Below the pieces are notes generated by a model. It had not been told where the DNA came from. It searched no databases and saw nothing but the letters and a program-made list of their open reading frames with translations. Shown one piece after another: positions 30,005 to 37,907 of a stretch of 64,000 nucleotides of DNA (the first letter of the stretch is position 1; the number at the start of each line of letters is the position of its first letter). The DNA is from Phycicoccus sp. CSK15P-2 (GTDB lineage: Bacteria; Actinomycetota; Actinomycetes; Actinomycetales; Dermatophilaceae), in NCBI RefSeq assembly GCF_016888005.1, contig NZ_JAFDVE010000004.1:54220-118219 (forward strand). Direction: 5' to 3'. The position numbers and the translations under genes are program-made.

Positions 30005-32278
30005 ATGTCCAGGATCACCGGCGTGCTCGTTCGCACCGTCCTCTTCGCCCTCGCGTTCGCCCTCGCGACCGCGGTGGGTCGAGCGACCGTCGTCCCCGAG
30101 AGCAACCTCGCCCTCTTCTGGCCCGCGGCAGGCATCGCCGCGCTCTGGGGCGTCGTGGCTCCGACCCGGCGCCAGGTCCTGGCCGTCGCGCTGGTCGTCG
30201 GTGTGATCTCGGGTGGGGGCAACGTCCTCACCGGGTTCCCGGTCCTCGCGGGGATCGTCCTCGGCGCGGCGAACGCCGTCATCGCCGTCGGCTGCCGCGG
30301 GGTCATGTCCTGGCTGCGCAGGTACACGGCCGCGGGCGTCGACCGGAACCGTCTGACCCGCCTGCGCGACGTCTACCGCTTCGTCGCCGCGACCGCTGCC
30401 TCGGTCATCCTGAGCACTCCCGTCGGGATGTTCGGCCTCGAGCTCGCCGGGACGGCGCCGAGGTGGGAGGACGCGCTGCTGTGGGTGGTCCGCAACGCGG
30501 CGGCCGTCGTCGTCATCGCCGGCCCCGGTCTCGCGGTGCGGGACACCCGCGGCCAGGTGACCCGGGCCCGGCTGCTCGAGAGCCTGCCGACGTTGCTCGT
30601 CACGCTCGCCACCCTGTGGTTCGTCTTCGGCCCGGGGCACACCCTGCCGCTCAGCTTCCTGCCCATCGCCCTCGTCCTGTGGTCCGCGTTGCGCCTGCCC
30701 CTGCCGCTCGCGGCCGCGCAGGGCCTCGTCGTCGCCGTGGGGACGTTCGCCCTCGTGCGTGGCGTGGACGGCGGGCCGTTCGGTGCGATCGGATCCGGCC
30801 CCGCCCTCGCGGTGACGTTGCAGGCCTACATGCTCGTCGTCGTCGCCCTCTCGCTCGTCATCGCGACGGTCCAGTGGGAGCGCGACCGGCTGCTGGACGA
30901 GGTCGCACAGGCCGCCCTCGACGCGAGCCACCAGGCGGACCACGACGCGCTCACCGGGCTGCCGAACCGGCGCCGTCTCGACGCCGCCCTGCAGCAGCAC
31001 CGAGCCCGGACCGGGCCGGACGAGCCGGTCGGGGCCCTGCTCCTCGTCGACCTCGACAACTTCAAGGAGGTCAACGACACCCTCGGCCACGCGGCGGGGG
31101 ACGAGCTCATCGTCACCGTCGCCGAGATCCTCCGCGGGTCACTACGCGAGAACGACCTCGTGGCGCGGCTCGGCGGCGACGAGTTCGCCGTCCTCCTGCC
31201 GGAGGCGGACCAGGCGGGAGCCCGGGTCGTCGCCCACGGCATCGTCGAGCGGATCCGGCACTGGAGCAGTGCGCAGGGCGGGGTCCGGCGACGGGTCACG
31301 GCGAGCATCGGGGTCGCGACCTTCGCCGCGGCAGCGCAGCGTGGGGTCGCGCCCCTCGTCCTCGCCGACATGCTCCTGTACGACGCGAAGGAGGCCGGCC
31401 GCGACCGGCTCGCGGTCCTCGGGGCCGACGGCGCCGACGAGCCGCGCACCGGGGCCCGGCTCGAGGTGGCAGCCCGGGTGGAGGAGGCCATCGCCCGCGA
31501 CGTCCTCACCCTGCACCTCCAGCCGGTGCTCGACCTCCGCACCCTCCGGATCGTCGGGGCAGAGGCGCTGGTCCGGCTCACCGACGGCGGCACGCACGTC
31601 TCTGCCAGCGAGTTCGTCGACGCCGCGGAGCGGGCCGGGCTGGCCTCGCGGCTCGACTGCTGCGTGGTCCGGAAGGGGGTCGCGGTGCTCGCCGGTCTGC
31701 ACGACCGGGACCCGGGGCTCTCGCTCGCACTGAACGTCTCGTCCCACTCGGTGGGGGACCCGGCACTGGAGGCGACCCTCACCGGCGCCCTCGAGGATCA
31801 CGCCGTGGCCGCCGGACGCCTCGTCCTGGAGATCACCGAGACCGCCGCGGTCGCCGACCTCGCCTCGGTGCGGGCCTTCGGGGACATGGTCGGAGCCCTG
31901 GGCGCCCGCGTCGCCATCGACGACTTCGGGGCGGGCCACGGCTCCTTCCAGTACCTCAAGCACCTGCCGTTCGACATCGTCAAGATCGACGGTGGCTTCG
32001 TCGAGGGCTCGCCCCTGTCGAGCACCGACCAGGCCATCCTCCGCTCGGTCGTCGGCCTCGCGCGCGACCTCGGGGCCCGCACCGTGGCCGAGTTCGTCAC
32101 CGACGACTCGGTGCTCGCCGTCGTGCAGGAGCTCGGCGTCGACCTCGCGCAGGGGTACCTGGTCGGCGAGCCGGTGCCGGTCGAGGAGTTCGTCACGCGG
32201 TACCTCCCGGGCGGTACGGGGCGGTGGACGACGGAGGGCCCGCAGCCGAGGGCGGTCTCGCGGACCGGGTCGCCGTGA
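30005..32278 (+). CDS. MASE1-GGDEF-EAL cyclic-di-GMP enzyme
   Basis: 757 residues. An eight-helix MASE1-like membrane sensor (about 1-290, with FWPAAGIAALWG) is followed by a GGDEF domain with an intact LGGDEF motif near residue 390, preceded by DHDALTGLPNRRR and DLDNFKEVND, and by an EAL domain with GAEALVR near residue 520, DDFGAGHGS near 640 and DIVKIDGGFVEG. Both active-site signatures are kept, so it could make and degrade c-di-GMP. The ATG at 30005 is preferred; earlier in-frame codons precede a palindrome. GTGA overlap with the glycosyltransferase ties it to polysaccharide synthesis. Confidence 0.92.
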   Translation: MSRITGVLVRTVLFALAFALATAVGRATVVPESNLALFWPAAGIAALWGVVAPTRRQVLAVALVVGVISGGGNVLTGFPVLAGIVLGAANAVIAVGCRGVMSWLRRYTAAGVDRNRLTRLRDVYRFVAATAASVILSTPVGMFGLELAGTAPRWEDALLWVVRNAAAVVVIAGPGLAVRDTRGQVTRARLLESLPTLLVTLATLWFVFGPGHTLPLSFLPIALVLWSALRLPLPLAAAQGLVVAVGTFALVRGVDGGPFGAIGSGPALAVTLQAYMLVVVALSLVIATVQWERDRLLDEVAQAALDASHQADHDALTGLPNRRRLDAALQQHRARTGPDEPVGALLLVDLDNFKEVNDTLGHAAGDELIVTVAEILRGSLRENDLVARLGGDEFAVLLPEADQAGARVVAHGIVERIRHWSSAQGGVRRRVTASIGVATFAAAAQRGVAPLVLADMLLYDAKEAGRDRLAVLGADGADEPRTGARLEVAARVEEAIARDVLTLHLQPVLDLRTLRIVGAEALVRLTDGGTHVSASEFVDAAERAGLASRLDCCVVRKGVAVLAGLHDRDPGLSLALNVSSHSVGDPALEATLTGALEDHAVAAGRLVLEITETAAVADLASVRAFGDMVGALGARVAIDDFGAGHGSFQYLKHLPFDIVKIDGGFVEGSPLSSTDQAILRSVVGLARDLGARTVAEFVTDDSVLAVVQELGVDLAQGYLVGEPVPVEEFVTRYLPGGTGRWTTEGPQPRAVSRTGSP

Positions 32279-33726
32279 GCAAGCGCAGGCACCTGGAGCG
32301 GGGGGTGGGTGTCGTCATCCTCGGGATGGCCGCGGGCGCCGGCGTGATGCTGTGGTTCGGACTGGCCCTGTCCGACCCGGCCACCCGGACCCCTCCCCAG
32401 GAGGGGGCGCTGTTCGGGGTATGGCGGGTGCTGTACGACACCCAGGCGCCGACGGTCCCGCTCATCCTCGTGGCCGTCGCGATCGCGGTGCTCCTCGCCC
32501 TCGGGGTGGCGACGATCGAGCGCCGGATCGCCACCCGGTACCGCCGGTCGGAGGACGTGGTGGGCACCCCGCTCGCTCCCAAGCCCGTCATGGCACGCAC
32601 CGCCGGGGTCTACCACGGGCCGGTCACCGTCACGGTGCTCATCCCGGCGCACAACGAGGGCGACCGGATCGCGGCCACCCTGGACTCCCTCGCCGACCAG
32701 GAGGAGGGCCCGGACCGCGTGATCGTCGTCGCCGACAACTGCACCGACGACACCGAGGCCATCGCCCACGAGCACGGCGCGGAGGTCGTCCGCAGCGTCG
32801 GCAACAGCGACAAGAAGGCCGGGGCGCTCAACCAGGCCCTCGCCCGGCTGCTGCCGGACCTCCGCGAGAACGACTGCGTCATGGTCATGGACGCCGACAC
32901 CGTCCTCGACCAGGGGTACCTGACCACGGTGCGCCGCAGGATGGCCGACGACCGCGCCCTGATGGCCATCGGAGGGCTCTTCTACGGCGAGGAGGGTGGC
33001 GGGGTCCTCGGACAGCTCCAGCGCAACGAGTACACCCGGTACAGTCGGGAGATCCGGCGCCGCCGGGGGCGGCTGTACGTCCTCACCGGCACGGCCTCGG
33101 TGTTCCGTTCGGCCGCTCTCCGCGAGGTCGCCGCGCAGCGCGGGCACGGTCTGCCGGGACGCACCGGGGACGTCTACGACACCGCGGCCCTCACCGAGGA
33201 CAACGAGCTCACGCTGGCCCTGAAGTCGCTCGGGGCGCTCATGGTCTCCCCCCAGCAGTGCTCGGTCGTCACCGAGGTCATGCCCACCTTGAAGGCGCTG
33301 TGGGCGCAGCGGCTGAGGTGGCAGCGCGGAGCGCTCGAGAACCTCGGCGCCTACGGGGTGACGCCCCAGACCCTGCGGTACTGGGCGCAGCAGCTCGGCA
33401 TCGGTTACGGGGTGGTCGCCCTGACGGCGTACTTCGTCCTCATCGTCACGATGGTCCTCGCCCTCGACGAGCCCGTCGTCTTCCCCTTCTGGGTCACGAT
33501 CGGCGCCGTCTTCGTGGGCGAGCGGGTCGTCACCGCGTGGTCCGGCGGGTGGCGGGCGCGGCTGCTCGCGGTGCTGCTCCTGCCCGAGCTCCTGTACGCC
33601 TCGTTCCTCAACCTCGTGTACGTCCGCGGTGTCTACGACATCCTCACCGGGCGGCGTGCCCAGTGGCAGCACGTCGTCACCTCCGCCGACGGCCGGGTGT
33701 CCGTCCGGGACGGTGGGCGCGTATGA
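32275..33726 (+). CDS. Processive family 2 glycosyltransferase (BcsA/PgaC-like)
   Basis: 483 residues. Two N-terminal membrane helices (about 10-27 and 60-80), a cytoplasmic GT2 domain with VTVLIPAHNEGD, the DxD in VMDADTV (D206), TEDNEL near 307 and QRLRW at 345-349, then three or four C-terminal helices. The full D, D, D, QxxRW set marks a processive synthase of a beta-linked polysaccharide, such as poly-N-acetylglucosamine or cellulose-like. No PilZ domain is present. It starts at GTG 32275, four bases overlapping the c-di-GMP enzyme. Confidence 0.9.
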   Translation: MSKRRHLERGVGVVILGMAAGAGVMLWFGLALSDPATRTPPQEGALFGVWRVLYDTQAPTVPLILVAVAIAVLLALGVATIERRIATRYRRSEDVVGTPLAPKPVMARTAGVYHGPVTVTVLIPAHNEGDRIAATLDSLADQEEGPDRVIVVADNCTDDTEAIAHEHGAEVVRSVGNSDKKAGALNQALARLLPDLRENDCVMVMDADTVLDQGYLTTVRRRMADDRALMAIGGLFYGEEGGGVLGQLQRNEYTRYSREIRRRRGRLYVLTGTASVFRSAALREVAAQRGHGLPGRTGDVYDTAALTEDNELTLALKSLGALMVSPQQCSVVTEVMPTLKALWAQRLRWQRGALENLGAYGVTPQTLRYWAQQLGIGYGVVALTAYFVLIVTMVLALDEPVVFPFWVTIGAVFVGERVVTAWSGGWRARLLAVLLLPELLYASFLNLVYVRGVYDILTGRRAQWQHVVTSADGRVSVRDGGRV

Positions 33727-33980
33727 GCTCGTTGGTCCCCACCGGCCTCGTCTTCCCGGAGTCCGTGCTGGCCTCGGGCTGGTTCGCTGTCCTCGGCGTG
33801 TTCGTCGCGATCAACACCGTGATGTACGTGGCGCTCGCGGTCGGCAAGATGCTCCCCAAGGTCTACGTGCAGGACTGGACCCGGCGCCGGTACACCCGTT
33901 CCCAGACGCGGTCCATCCACCCGGACGCCGACGAGGCCCGTCGCCCCGACCGGCCTGGGGCGCCGCCCGCGGGGTCCTGA
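33723..33980 (+). CDS. Small membrane protein of the polysaccharide operon
   Basis: 85 residues with one clear helix (WFAVLGVFVAINTVMYVALAVG) and a basic tail rich in R, D and P. ATG overlaps the glycosyltransferase stop (ATGA), making a three-gene coupled operon. I do not recognise a family. By position it may be an accessory subunit of the synthase, comparable to the small PgaD-type partners, which is inference only. Confidence 0.7.
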   Translation: MSSLVPTGLVFPESVLASGWFAVLGVFVAINTVMYVALAVGKMLPKVYVQDWTRRRYTRSQTRSIHPDADEARRPDRPGAPPAGS

Positions 33981-33994
33981 GGGAGACGTACCGC

Positions 33995-34540
33995 TCAGCG
34001 CGGACGGTCGCGGGCGTCCAGGGCGGCGCGGAACGCCGCGAGGAGGGTGTCCGAGAAGAGGACGAAGCGGACGAGCCCCGGTGTCCCCGTGCGGGTGACC
34101 TGCTCCACGACGGACGCCACCGCGACGACGGCGGCGTCCTCGGCGTCCCACCCGTAGGCTCCTGCACCGACCGCCGGAAGGGCGACGCTGCGCGCGCCGA
34201 GCTCGTCGGCCACCTGCAGGCTGCGGGTGAAGCACGAGGCGAGCAGGGCCGGGTCGGTCTGCCCCCGGTTCCGGTTGGGGCCGACGGTGTGGACGACCCA
34301 CCGGCACGGCAGGCGACCGGCCCCGGTGGCGACGGCGTCGCCGACCGCCAGCCCGTCCCGGTGGCTCGTGTTCCGCAGCCGGCGGCACTCCTCGAGGAGC
34401 CGTGGGCCGGCCGCCGCGTGGATGGCGTCGTCGACCCCGCCGCCACCGAGCAGCGTCGAGTTGGCGGCGTTGACGATCGCGTCGACCCGTTCCGCGGTGA
34501 TGTCCCCGCGGACGGCCTCGAGGACGGTCGGGGAGCTCAC
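33995..34540 (-). CDS. Macro-domain ADP-ribose hydrolase
   Basis: 181 residues from GTG 34540. The macro fold signatures are present: VRGDITAERVDAIVNAANSTL, GGGGVDDAIHAAAG, HTVGPNRN, and SVALPAVGAGAYGWD. Family members (MacroD-type) remove ADP-ribose from proteins or hydrolyse O-acetyl-ADP-ribose. CAGACT six bases before the start suggests a leaderless transcript. It converges on the polysaccharide operon. Confidence 0.9.
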   Translation of the reverse strand: MSSPTVLEAVRGDITAERVDAIVNAANSTLLGGGGVDDAIHAAAGPRLLEECRRLRNTSHRDGLAVGDAVATGAGRLPCRWVVHTVGPNRNRGQTDPALLASCFTRSLQVADELGARSVALPAVGAGAYGWDAEDAAVVAVASVVEQVTRTGTPGLVRFVLFSDTLLAAFRAALDARDRPR

Positions 34541-34585
34541 GGCCCGAGTCTGCCCGAGGTCGGGTGACCCGGGCACCCCGGGCCA

Positions 34586-34605
34586 CCCGACCTCCGGAGG
34601 TCGGG
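34586..34605 (-). terminator. Palindromic hairpin after PA2169-like gene
   Basis: CCCGACCTCCGGAGGTCGGG is a perfect 20-base palindrome three bases past the stop codon of the minus-strand gene. It can only form a hairpin with a small loop. Confidence 0.55.
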
Positions 34606-34607
34606 GC

Positions 34608-35051
34608 TCAGCCCGCGTCCGCGAGCGCCTTGACCTCGTCGCGGGCCGCGACGACCTCCCCGTGCTGGCGCTGCACGAGCGCGCGGAAGCCGGCGCTGAG
34701 GTCCTCCTCGAGGGCCTTCTCGTACTCGGACACCGCGTGGTCCTCGCCCTTCGCGGCGGCACCCAGCACGCCGGACGCGTCGTCGCCCGTCAGGGCGTCC
34801 TTGACGGCCAGCCAGCCGCGGTGCAGGGCGCCACCGGCGGACCCGCTCTCGTCGACGTCGTCGCCGTAGTCGTGCCCCATGTCGACGATCTCGCGGGCGA
34901 ACGTGGCGCGCTGGTCGGACAGGCGCTGCATCGTCGCGGCCCACTGCGGGTGGTCGCTGTCGCGCAGCTTCTCGGCGGCACTGGCGAACCCTGCACGGCC
35001 GTCCTTGAGCGTCTCCACGAGGTCCTTTGCGGCCTTCTCGTCGGCAGACAT
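34608..35051 (-). CDS. PA2169-like four-helix bundle protein (DUF2383)
   Basis: 147 residues, all helical, charged and without signal peptide: KDLVETLKDGRAGFASAAEKL at the N-terminus and VLGAAAKGEDHAVSEYEKAL in the third helix match the ferritin-like PA2169/DUF2383 family. AAGGAG precedes the ATG by four bases. These proteins are often stress-inducible; no enzymatic role is established. Confidence 0.85.
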   Translation of the reverse strand: MSADEKAAKDLVETLKDGRAGFASAAEKLRDSDHPQWAATMQRLSDQRATFAREIVDMGHDYGDDVDESGSAGGALHRGWLAVKDALTGDDASGVLGAAAKGEDHAVSEYEKALEEDLSAGFRALVQRQHGEVVAARDEVKALADAG

Positions 35052-35107
35052 CGTTCTCCTTCTGTCGTCGGATGTGACCCCGACGTCCTACCCGGTGGGA
35101 GTGCCTC

Positions 35108-35527
35108 TCACGCACGCTCACCGTGGACGAGGTCGTCACCGAGCGGCGTCCGCCAGTAGAGGACCTCCCGACCGGACCGCCGCCTGACGACCAGACCGGT
35201 ACCGCGGAGGACCGCGAGGTGGTTCCCGACGGAGCCGAGGGGGAGCCCGGTCCGTGCGGCGAGCTGGGTCGGCGACGTGGGGGCGACCAGGAGGCGCAGG
35301 AGCCCGGCGCGGTTGCCGCCGACGAGCCGGTCCAGCCCGGTGGTGACGTGCGCGGGCTCGACGATGCCGGTACCCGTGGCGGGGTAGGTGATCGCGAAGC
35401 GGTGGGCCGGCAGGTCCCAGAGCACGAGACCCCGGCCCTGCTGGACCGGGTGGAACGCGAGGGACGCCTCGGCGAGGTCCTTCGGCGGCACGTCGTGCGC
35501 CGTCGCGTCGCTCGCCGTGACGCTCAC
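35108..35527 (-). pseudogene. ArsR-family regulator remnant (DUF5937 type), 5' truncated
   Basis: The C-terminal 110 residues align with the winged helix of ArsR/DUF5937 regulators: LDRLVGGNRAGLLRLLVAP, TSPTQLAARTGLPLGSVGNH, GREVLYWRTPLGD. Full-length members are about 320-330 residues; here about 190 N-terminal residues are missing. The frame remains open to 35674, but upstream codons give non-conserved sequence that crosses a 16-bp inverted repeat. A GTG at 35527 could start a short product without a good ribosome site. DNA binding might survive; normal regulation probably does not. Confidence 0.6.
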
Positions 35528-35599
35528 GACGATGGCAACGGTCCGGCGCTCCTTCGACGTGACGAACGAGGAACTCTCGGGGCCCACGGGTTCCGCGGA

Positions 35600-35661
35600 G
35601 TCAGGGCCATCCCGCCGGCTCAGGGGGCTATAGCGCCATGACTGCGCGGGATGGCCCTGAC
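35600..35661. repeat. 16-bp inverted repeat
   Basis: GTCAGGGCCATCCCGC (35600-35615) and its exact complement (35646-35661) flank a 30-base loop. It starts about 10 bases past the DUF305 stop (minus strand) and abuts the broken end of the ArsR remnant. It may be the DUF305 terminator or the scar of an inserted element. Confidence 0.6.
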
Positions 35662-35670
35662 CCCGGAGAG

Positions 35671-36354
35671 TCACTCGCGGTCGGCGAGCATCGTCTCCAT
35701 CAGGGTGATCTCCGTCGTCTGCGCCCGGTCGATCGCGTCGGCGAGCGTACGCACCTCGTCGGTCGTGGCGTCCGCCAGAGCGGCCTTCGCCATGTCGACC
35801 CCGCCCTCGTGGTGAGCGATCATGAGCCGCAGGAAGATCCGTTCCGCCGCCACCCCGCGAGCGGCACGTAGCTCGTCCAGCTGGGCATCCGTCGCCATTC
35901 CCGGCATCTCGTCGGCCTCACCGTGGGCGGCGTGCTCACCACCGACCCAGGCCATGGGTGCCCGGGGTCCGGTCTGGGGCAGGTCCCACTGGACGAGCCA
36001 GCCGTACATCTGGCCTGCCTGCTGCTGCTGGCTCGTGATGATGTCGAAGGCGAGCGTGCGCACCGCGGGGTCGTCGGTGCGGTCCCGGACGAGGAAGCCC
36101 ATCTCGACGGCCTGCCGGTGATGGGTCTGCATGTCCCGCGCGAAGCCGGCGTCGACCCCGGTGTCAGGGACCGAGGAGCCGTCCGTCCCGCGCAGGACGA
36201 GGACTGCGCCCAGGGCACCGATGACGAGGGCCGCCACGGCGGTACCGACGAGCACGGCCGCCGACGGCCCGGCGCCGCGCCGGTCGCCGACGTGACCGTC
36301 GTTCTGCCACTCGTCCTGGGAGGAGGCCGCGGTGAGGCCGGGGTCCTCCGTCAC
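35671..36354 (-). CDS. DUF305 protein, likely copper-related
   Basis: 227 residues: a short cytoplasmic part, one anchor helix (about 33-53) and an external four-helix DUF305 domain with two histidine-methionine motifs, MQTHHRQAVEMGF and MIAHHEGGVDMAKAAL. Some DUF305 proteins, such as cyanobacterial CopM, bind copper. GTG 36354 overlaps the DUF3105 stop by four bases. A CsoR/RicR-type palindrome lies in front of the operon, so copper-responsive expression is likely (inference). Confidence 0.85.
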   Translation of the reverse strand: MTEDPGLTAASSQDEWQNDGHVGDRRGAGPSAAVLVGTAVAALVIGALGAVLVLRGTDGSSVPDTGVDAGFARDMQTHHRQAVEMGFLVRDRTDDPAVRTLAFDIITSQQQQAGQMYGWLVQWDLPQTGPRAPMAWVGGEHAAHGEADEMPGMATDAQLDELRAARGVAAERIFLRLMIAHHEGGVDMAKAALADATTDEVRTLADAIDRAQTTEITLMETMLADRE

Positions 36355-36986
36355 GGGGCGGGCTCGTCCATCCCGGCGCCGTCGGTACTCGTGCCGTCGC
36401 TGCCGCCGGTGCAGGCCGCACCGGGCTCGGGGGTCTGCGGGCCCTGCCGGTACTCGCGGACGAACTCGGCGAGCCGGGGGTCGTCCACGCCCTCGAGCCG
36501 GAGCTGGTGGCCCCAGGCGGAGGCGACGACGGGCGAGGGCAGGTCCTCGTACGGCGAGACGACCATGTACTCGTCGGGCACGCTCTCGACGAGCTGCTCG
36601 ACCTGGTCCGCCGGGAGGTCGGGGCGGTAGGTGACCCACACCGCGCCGTGCTCGAGGGCATGGACGGCCATCTCGTTGGGGACCGGCTCGTCGTAGACGC
36701 CGCAGTTGAGCCAGACGGGGTTGTGGTCCCCGCCCACCGGCGGGGACTGCTCGTAGGTCACCGGGGTGGTGACGTGGTTCGCGGTGACCTCGTAGGTCTG
36801 CACGGCGTCCAGGGTGGGGCGGTCGGCGACGTCGCGGGCGATGGTGACTCCCACGACCCCGACGATGGCGAGGATGACGACGGCGACGCCGCCGACCCAC
36901 AACGCGCGCGCTCGGCGCTCCTTGGCGCGCTGCTGCTTCTTCAGCTCCTCGAGACGGGCTCGGGAGGGACGGGAGCTCGGGGCCAC
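36351..36986 (-). CDS. DUF3105 membrane-anchored protein
   Basis: 211 residues with a basic cytoplasmic N-terminus (ELKKQQRAKERRARAL), one helix (about 30-48) and an external DUF3105 domain marked by SPPVGGDHNPVWLNCGVYD and NEMAVHALEHGAVWVTY. H, C and E residues there could bind metal. The start is GTG 36986, with AGGAG six bases upstream. First gene of the operon with DUF305; function unknown. Confidence 0.85.
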   Translation of the reverse strand: MAPSSRPSRARLEELKKQQRAKERRARALWVGGVAVVILAIVGVVGVTIARDVADRPTLDAVQTYEVTANHVTTPVTYEQSPPVGGDHNPVWLNCGVYDEPVPNEMAVHALEHGAVWVTYRPDLPADQVEQLVESVPDEYMVVSPYEDLPSPVVASAWGHQLRLEGVDDPRLAEFVREYRQGPQTPEPGAACTGGSDGTSTDGAGMDEPAP

Positions 36987-37091
36987 GGGGGACTCCTGGG
37001 TGGTCTCGGGTCGGGATCGTAGGTGTCAGCGAACCAGCGCTGCCGGGAGTTCCGGCGGTGTGCGGACCACGCCAGGGTACCCGGAGCCATA

Positions 37092-37106
37092 TACCCCTAT
37101 GGGGTA
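37092..37106. promoter_or_regulatory. CsoR/RicR-type copper operator
   Basis: TACCC-CTATG-GGGTA exactly fits the TACCC-N5-GGGTA palindrome described for mycobacterial RicR and related CsoR sites; the symmetry extends one base outward on the left side only partly. It sits 106 bases upstream of the DUF3105 start and 107 bases upstream of the tetR start, in a shared divergent region. No csoR gene is in the window. Confidence 0.6.
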
Positions 37107-37200
37107 CCTGCTGCCGGCCCGCCGAGGACCTCGGGGTCTCGACGGCGCCGGGGGCTACCGCATCGAGGGCTGAGCCTCTTCACCCGGGCCCGGCCTCGCC

Positions 37201-37206
37201 TACGCT
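37201..37206 (+). promoter_or_regulatory. -10 box, leaderless tetR
   Basis: TACGCT with a six-base gap to the GTG at 37213; no ribosome site. Confidence 0.5.
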
Positions 37207-37212
37207 GAGGCG

Positions 37213-37869
37213 GTGGTCCGGTCCATCGCAGCAGTGCAGACGCCGGGGCGCCGGCTGCGCTCGGAGGCCAAGCGGGCCGCCGTCCTGGACGCAGCCCGGG
37301 CGCTCTTCCTCGCCGTGGGGTACGACCGCACCACCGTCGACGACGTCGCGGCGTCGGCCGGAGTCTCCAAGCGCACGGTCTACGACCACTTCGGCGACAA
37401 GCGCACGATCTACCTGCGGGTCGTCGACCGCGTGGGTGAGGCCCTGTCGCTCGCCGTCCGCTCCGCCATCGACGAGGAGATCGTCACCGGTCGGCCGGTG
37501 CGGGAGGCGCTCGGCGCCTTCGCCCGGCGCATCGCGACCCAGACCCTCTCGTCCTCCGACTACGTCGCCTACCGGCGTCTCGTGGCGCAGCGCCCACCGG
37601 GCACCGTGCCCGCGGCGGTGGTCCGCGACGGTCCCGAGCGGATGCTCGAGACCCGCTTCGCCGAGCTCGCGGTCGCCGGCGAGCTCAGCGCGCCGGACCC
37701 GGGCGTGGCTGCCCGGCACTTCGTCGCCCTGACGATCGGCCTCGCCCGCGAGGGCATGGACGAGCACGGCGGCGCGGAGCCCGACCCTCGAGACGTCGTG
37801 GAGGTCGTCGACGCCGGGGTCGAGGCCTTCCTCCGGGCGTACGGCCCGCCGGGGTCGGCCGCGCCCTGA
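37213..37869 (+). CDS. TetR-family regulator
   Basis: 218 residues. The N-terminal helix-turn-helix reads VLDAARALFLAVGYDRTTVDDVAASAGVSKRTVYDHFGDK, canonical for TetR; the C-terminal domain (AefR-like, about 90-215) would bind the ligand. It converges on the monooxygenase gene 38 bases away. Two similar palindromes further on (39616-39639 and 39942-39971) are candidate binding sites. Confidence 0.9.
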   Translation: MVRSIAAVQTPGRRLRSEAKRAAVLDAARALFLAVGYDRTTVDDVAASAGVSKRTVYDHFGDKRTIYLRVVDRVGEALSLAVRSAIDEEIVTGRPVREALGAFARRIATQTLSSSDYVAYRRLVAQRPPGTVPAAVVRDGPERMLETRFAELAVAGELSAPDPGVAARHFVALTIGLAREGMDEHGGAEPDPRDVVEVVDAGVEAFLRAYGPPGSAAP

Positions 37870-37907
37870 GCGGGCGGGGGGTGCCCCCGGCGGGCCGCGG
37901 TGGTCGC

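Noticed and set aside
35528..35674. Extended start of the ArsR-like frame at 35674
   Set aside because: The added 49 residues cross the 16-bp inverted repeat and overlap the DUF305 stop; they do not match the family.
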